This document shows, one piece after another, positions 58,747-64,000 of a stretch of 64,000 nt of DNA; position 1 is the stretch's first letter, and every line of letters begins with the position of its first letter. A program made the translations under genes and the position numbers. The stretch lies in contig JANVCC010000027.1 of assembly GCA_025345505.1 (NCBI GenBank), positions 1,766,140-1,830,139 on the forward strand, written 5' to 3'. Source of the stretch: Todiramphus chloris collaris. Taxonomy: Eukaryota; Chordata; Aves; Coraciiformes; Alcedinidae. The notes under the pieces are model-generated. The model was not told the origin of the DNA. It saw nothing but the letters and a program-made list of their open reading frames with translations, and searched no databases.

Positions 58747-59785
58747 CTTCTTCCTTCTTTTTTAGTTCTATAGCTGCATTTTAGCTTGTCCTCTTTTCCA
58801 TCATTTAAATCAGGTTAAAATCCAATGTATGTTTCAGAACAGAAAATGAAATGTACCGAAGCAGTTTGAAAACAAAGAGCTATCAGGAGCTCAATTTGCA
58901 GCTGGGAGCAGCCTGAGGGTTTGTGTTCCTGCAGACTAGCACTAGGGAAACTCTCTGGGTAAGAAGCAGAAAGGTTGCATCATTGCTACAGCTCTGCCTG
59001 GCAAAACATGCCATAAGAGCAGAATCCCGTTGCTTAGCGACCTGTGGAAGATGATTAACCCTTTCCCAGTGCTGCCCAGTCTTCATGGGAGTCCTCCCGA
59101 GGCGTCTTTGTGGATGATAATTGAGTATGAAGCAACCACCCTAATACCTTCAGCAACTCGATACCGATTTATCCGTCCTTAAACGAAGGACCCTCTTAAT
59201 CTTCCCGTTAGTTAGTGAAGGAGTTCTCTTCATCTAGTCGTTCTTCCATAGGATGACATCCAATTATTGCAAAGGGAGGCTGGAATAATTACAGTAAGGA
59301 TGGAGTAAGAAGTGATTAAAAATAATTGGGGGGCGATGGTGGTTAATGCTGTTGCTGCTGTTTCTTCATGTGAGTGCCAGGGTCTCTAAAACTCCTGCTA
59401 GGTTTCAAGGCTGAGTCCAGGTATTGGCACTGCTTTTGCACAGGGTGCCTCAAAGCAGACTTTGGTAGCAACAGTAGTTAGGGAAGTTCCTCACCTCTCA
59501 TCTCTTTGCAATGCAACAGGGAAACTATAAAAGCCCGTTCGGTCTGAAAATGCCTCTTCTACTTAAAAACGGAATTTGTGTCTGAGGTTGATGGGTAGCA
59601 AAGTTTTGCTTTGCTTTTTGGAAAGTTCCCAGAGATTCAGCAGGAGTCGATAAGCGGGAACGGGGGGATGTGGAGGGTACGTCTGGGTTTACCTGGTGTC
59701 ACATTTTTGCAAATGCTACCCTGCAGAAATTTTCTCTACGGTGCTGCTGACTTTCCAGCACTCGGGTTGGTAGATTTTTGCAGGG

Positions 59786-60336
59786 CCAGGGCAGGGATTG
59801 TCCCCCTGGACTGGACACTGGAGAGGCTGCTCCTCCAATCCTGGGGTCAGTTTTGGGACCCTCACATTGAGGGGCTGGAGCGTGGCCAGAGAAGGGCAAC
59901 GGAGCTGGGGAAGGGGCTGGTGCACAAGTGTGGTGAGGAGCAGCTGAGCAACCTGGGCTTGTTCAGCATGGAGCAAAGGAGGCTCAGGGGAGACCTTCTG
60001 GCTCTCAACAGCTCCCTGACAGGAGGTTGGAGCCTTGCTCCCGAGGAACAAGGGACAGGGACAATAGGAACAGGCCACAAGTCCCCCAGTTGCACCAGGG
60101 GAGGTTTAGGTTGGACTTGAGAAAAACTTTTTCACTGCAGGGGTTGTCCAGGGCTGGCCCAGGCTGCCCAGGGCAGTGGTGGAGTCCCCGTGATCCCTGG
60201 AGGGGTTTCAAAGCCATGGAGCTGTGGTGCTGAGGGACATGGATTTAGTGGTGCCCTGGCAGTGCTGGGGCAACGGTTGGACTCGATGCTGTCAAAGTTC
60301 TTTTTCAACCAAAACAATTCTATGATTCTATGATTT
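59786..60336 (+). mobile_element. CR1 3' part, sense, about 550 bp (group B)
   Basis: CCCCCTGGACTGGACACTGG, CTGGAGCGTGGCCAGAGAAG and GTGATCCCTGGAGGGGTTTC, with a full tail ATTCTATGATTCTATGATTT at 60317-60336. It is one of the better preserved copies. Confidence 0.94.
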
Positions 60337-61816
60337 TTCAAATGTGATCTCTTTGGATGGTGCTTATCCAACTCAAGCTGTCTTAAAGTTGGCCGTGGAG
60401 TCAGTCTAGCCCTCTACAGACAGAGCAAGAGGAGCAAGTCTGATGGGTCATATGTTACATCTCTTTTTCAGTATCCCCTTGGGTGGGCTGCACTGCTCTA
60501 CTTCACCATCTTTCAGAAGCAGCCTGGGTAGATCCTTGCCCTCCAGCCTGCAGAGAGTGCTGTGTGAGATGAGCCCAACCCTCTGGTTTCAGAGGTGTCC
60601 CATGGAACATTATTTCCACACAGATGGCTTTCTGGTCTTCAGTGTGCCACTTAATAACAGCGACAGAGCAGCAGGGGTTACAGCTGCAGTGGTGGAAAAA
60701 ACCTCACTCGGGAACAGACGTTAAGGCATAGATAGAGAACTTTAAATTGCTGTGGCCTCTCTTTGTGAAATTAGCTGGTAATAAAGGCAAGAATTCCCCC
60801 GGAGCGAGAAACACTCTGGGTTCCACCTCTCCCCCTCACTGCATTCCAGCAGCAGCAATTAATTTCTGTACCTATTGGCCCTCAATTCTGGTTGCCTGAG
60901 AGTAGGTTGGGGCTGTCGGCTGCTGGGAACAGCTGCTGCCTACACGTGAATCCATGAAGCATCATCCCGAACATCTCGGTGTCTCTGCCGTCAGCAGCAG
61001 AGAAAACTGTCTGAGCTAGAAATATTTCCTGTTAGGTCACGTTGAGATTGTGTTCTCCTTGTGTTTGCAGGCGGATTAACTCCACGACCTTATCACAGAC
61101 ATAGGGTGTTGGAAGCAATCCCGCTGACACCTTGCTGTGAGTACGACCTCTCCTGTGACATATCCAAAGGTAGTCACTGCGTTTCTTCACCTCTCCTTAG
61201 TAATATTCAGTATGCTTCTATAAGGCAAAAGCAGGAACTGCTGGAGATCTCATTTCCCAGACGTCTTCTCCTGATGCATTTAAGACTTTCAGCTGCGGAG
61301 AGCAGCCGGTGTGATAAACAAGCTGCCTGGGTGCCACGTGGGCTTTGGCACCACTGCTTTCCATCTGAGTCTCCGTGCCACGGAAAGATCTCAGGGGAGA
61401 TTCACACTGCAGCAGAGGCACAACCCAGCGCAGACACTGCTGAACTGTCAGGCCAATTATTTGCTGCTGTTTAGAACACCCTTTCTGAACCCACCAGCAG
61501 CAAAAAGGAACTTGGGCTGCCGATGCCTGGGCTGGGCTTTCTTTCGCTGCTGTCAGCGAGGAGATGCAGCTTGTTGTGGCCTTTCCCTAGAACGGATGGA
61601 TTTGACTTGTCAGAAATACGATTTCTGTTGGTGCCTATCAGAGGAAATGCCCTTTTCTCTCACAGCATAGGGACAGCGTGTGTCATTAGCACAGCTTTGT
61701 ACCTCTACCGGCATGCATGCATCATGTGAGTCGCAGTGGTTCGGTTATGGGCAAGTAATTCTGCCCTTGTGCTTCCAGTCCTGTTTCTGGGCAGAGACCA
61801 GCCTGGGAAAGGGATT

Positions 61817-62278
61817 TAGGACAGGGATCTTTCCCCTGGACTGGGCACTGGGGAGGCTGCCCCTCAAATCCTGGGGTCAGTTTTGGGACCTCACTCCCAG
61901 AAGGACATTGAGGGGCTGGAGTGTGTCCAGAGAAAGTCAACGGAGCTGGGGAAGGGGCTGGAGCACAAGTGCGGTGAGGAGTGGCTGAGGGACCTGGGCT
62001 TGTTCAGCCTGGAGCAGAGGAGGCTCAGGGGAGACCTTCTGGCTCTCAACAGCTCCCTGACAGGAGGTTGGAGCCAGGTGGGGTCAGGCTCTGCTCCCAA
62101 GGAACGAGGGACAGGACAAGAGGAACTGACCTCCAGTTGCACCAGGGGAGGTTTAAGTTAGAGCTGAGGAACAATTTCTTCCCTGAAAGTGTTGTCCAGG
62201 CCTGGACCAGTCTGAGAGGTCGGAATGAGATGATCTTTAAGGTCCTTTCCAACCCGAACCATTCTACATTTCTATGAA
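61817..62278 (+). mobile_element. CR1 3' part, sense, about 460 bp (group B)
   Basis: Same landmarks as 59786 up to GGGGAGGTTTAAGTTAGAGC. An internal deletion then removes the GGTGGAGTCCCCGTGATCCC segment before the end (AACCATTCTACATTTCTATG). Confidence 0.92.
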
Positions 62279-63039
62279 CTGTGAATAAAACTGTGACACA
62301 TGAAATTCTAGTCACTAGAACAGGGAAATAAAAGGCAAGTAATCTAGAAGTTACTGAATTTTTTTTTTTGGAACTTTGTGTCACCCAACACACAACCTGT
62401 GAGACAGGGGGTGAGGACAAGCACCCTATCCCATTTTGACATCCTTTAATGAGCACGGAAAGCAGACTGGCACCTGAGCCCGGAACGGAAGGGCTGCCTG
62501 GTTCTTCCTTTAGCTCCGGGGAAGTATGTAACACACGCTCAGTTGTGAGAAGGGGGCTCTGTTTGCAGACAAAAGATAGAGTTGGTATTGAGAAAGATCA
62601 GGAGACACCCAAAAAAGTTAGGACTGAAAGCGTATTTGATTGTAGGCAAAGATGGTCCTTGAAACCAAAAGTCTCTTAGTTACTCTGTGCTCTTGGCATG
62701 AGATGGATCACCTAGTTCCAGTCGATAACCATCCCTTTTAGTCTGGGAGTGATTTTCCTCTCTGTCCCACATGAACAATTTGATTTTCCTGGCCCATTTG
62801 CAGCAGCGTGTATCAGCAGCACGTGGATCTTAAGATGCCACGCAGGGTTTTAAGTCCTGGGATGTGGGCTATAGATCACAGCTCGGAGCAGTGACAACAG
62901 CCGGTAATGAGGCGCTGCCACGTCGGATACGGCCGGATGAGTTATTTGCAGCAAACAACTGATTTAATTTCTTTCCCCTCGGTCCCTGAATGATCTACAG
63001 TGAGGTTTTGACTGCCAGAGGTTTTGCGTGTGCGAAATG

Positions 63040-63061
63040 ACAATGACTGGTTTATGCAAAT
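63040..63061 (+). promoter_or_regulatory. SOX-like and octamer motif cluster
   Basis: ACAATG (63040-63045) is followed by a perfect octamer ATGCAAAT (63054-63061), in repeat-free sequence. These words also arise by chance; only their pairing in a stretch free of repeats makes them worth listing. Confidence 0.25.
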
Positions 63062-63433
63062 CAGTTTCATGCTCTGGATGGCCGATCAGCTATTCAGAGA
63101 AATGATGTCTCATTATTTGCCATTTCGGCTGAATGACGGGCCCTGCAAGTCACGGGGCATTGAGGCTGATCCTTGAGTGAATAAATTGCTCCCAAACTCG
63201 CATGGAGCTTTCCAGATGATCTTTCAGTGGGGCCACCTTCTTCTCCACGTCTGTTGCCAGCAAGGAAACGGGGGTGCTGCGAGTCTGAAGAGCAACCAAC
63301 TGTTCGTCTTCAGGCTGCATGGATATTTTTCAGCAGCTTTTTTCTTGATTTTGTGGTAGGGGGCTCATTGGCACAAGAAGACCAGGTTGAAGGCACAAGC
63401 AGTGCGGTGGTGGTTAACGAATGATGACCTTGA

Positions 63434-63676
63434 AATTGTGCCAGGGAAGGTTTAGGTCGGATATTAGTAGAAATTTCTATTCTGTGAGGGTTGTCCAGGC
63501 CTGGCCCAGGCTGTCCAGAGCAGGGGTGGAGTCCCTGTGATCCCTGGAGGGGTTTCCAAGCCGTGGAGCTGTGATGCTGAGGGACGTGGGTTAGCGGTGC
63601 CCTGGCAGTGCCGTGGCAACGGTTAGACTCAATGGTCTGAAAGGCCTCTTCCAACCGAACTGATTCTATGATTCTT
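63434..63676 (+). mobile_element. CR1 3' end, sense (group B)
   Basis: GTGCCAGGGAAGGTTTAGGT, GTCCAGGCCTGGCCCAGGCT and GATCCCTGGAGGGGTTTCCA, ending TGATTCTATGATTCTT. A short, 5'-truncated copy. Confidence 0.93.
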
Positions 63677-64000
63677 TGGTTCTGTTACCTGGAGTGGGTT
63701 TTCTGGTGGGATCGGGCACTCTCCCTGCTCCTGCGGGTACTCACCATGCTCATCCAGCCCAGGCTTTGTCTCTGCCCAGGAAACAATCAACGTTTGCTGC
63801 GTTCCTTATGTGTTTTTTTTCAGCAAGAGGTCGTACATGAGAGAGCTACGTCATTTGTGACAGTGGTAGCTCTAAATAGGAAATGATTAATATTTCATGA
63901 TTATTTTTCTGTACGGCAGGATTCTTGGGAGAACGCATCAGTCTGACTTGCAGGAGGGAACGAGCCTGCCTGTCTTGGCTTCCAATCGAAATGTAGTCAG

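Larger units (their letters stand above)
45251..64000. other. intergenic region downstream of AP1S3
   Basis: No protein or RNA gene was recognised in 18.7 kb. Nine CR1 copies, a 23-bp minisatellite, a pyrimidine tract with an assembly gap and a smaller CCCT run are listed separately. The remaining unique parts include motif-rich stretches near 53.25-53.64 kb and 62.83-63.23 kb. From mammalian gene order SCG2 is expected further right. Confidence 0.7.

Noticed and set aside
61061-61474. 137-residue plus-strand frame with an acceptor-like TTTGCAG before it
   Set aside because: No recognisable domain or homologue, and no downstream partner exon. It is probably chance.

Overview
The window is nuclear DNA from a vertebrate, almost certainly a bird. 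Two host genes with vertebrate exon/intron structure lie on the plus strand. The dispersed repeats are dominated by CR1 LINE fragments (20 copies called), many still ending in the CR1-type ATTCTATG tail, and the host introns are short. I cannot name the species.

Gene 1 (5085-18829, +) is WDFY1, a PI3P-binding WD40/FYVE protein of early endosomes. Eleven coding exons join in phase to give residues 47-410 of a 410-residue protein. The first exon (about 46 codons) must lie left of the window, so bases 1-5084 are the end of intron 1. Intron 5 has the splice signals of a minor-spliceosome (U12-type) intron. The 3' UTR end is not fixed; several AATAAA candidates are given.

Bases from about 20 to 29.4 kb are intergenic: CR1 copies (two of them an inverted pair) and a solo LTR of an endogenous retrovirus. 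A CpG island (about 29.39-30.18 kb) follows.

Gene 2 (29839-44801, +) is AP1S3, the sigma-1C subunit of the AP-1 clathrin adaptor. Its first coding exon contributes only the ATG, the next intron is 11.1 kb, and the five coding exons give a 154-residue protein. The clathrin-adaptor small-chain signature and the dileucine-pocket residues are intact. WDFY1 followed by AP1S3 on one strand is the order known from mammals; SCG2 would be expected further right, but no SCG2 coding sequence is in the window.

Bases from about 45.3 to 64 kb are intergenic. They hold nine CR1 copies (six plus-strand), a 23-bp AT-rich minisatellite, a pyrimidine tract broken by a 100-N assembly gap, and two stretches with regulatory-motif clusters. 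I found no protein gene there, no RNA gene anywhere, and no CRISPR or bacterial-type system. The most notable observations are the U12-type intron, tandem donors in AP1S3 exon 2, a possible alternative AP1S3 terminal exon, the layered CR1 subfamilies and the gap in the pyrimidine tract.
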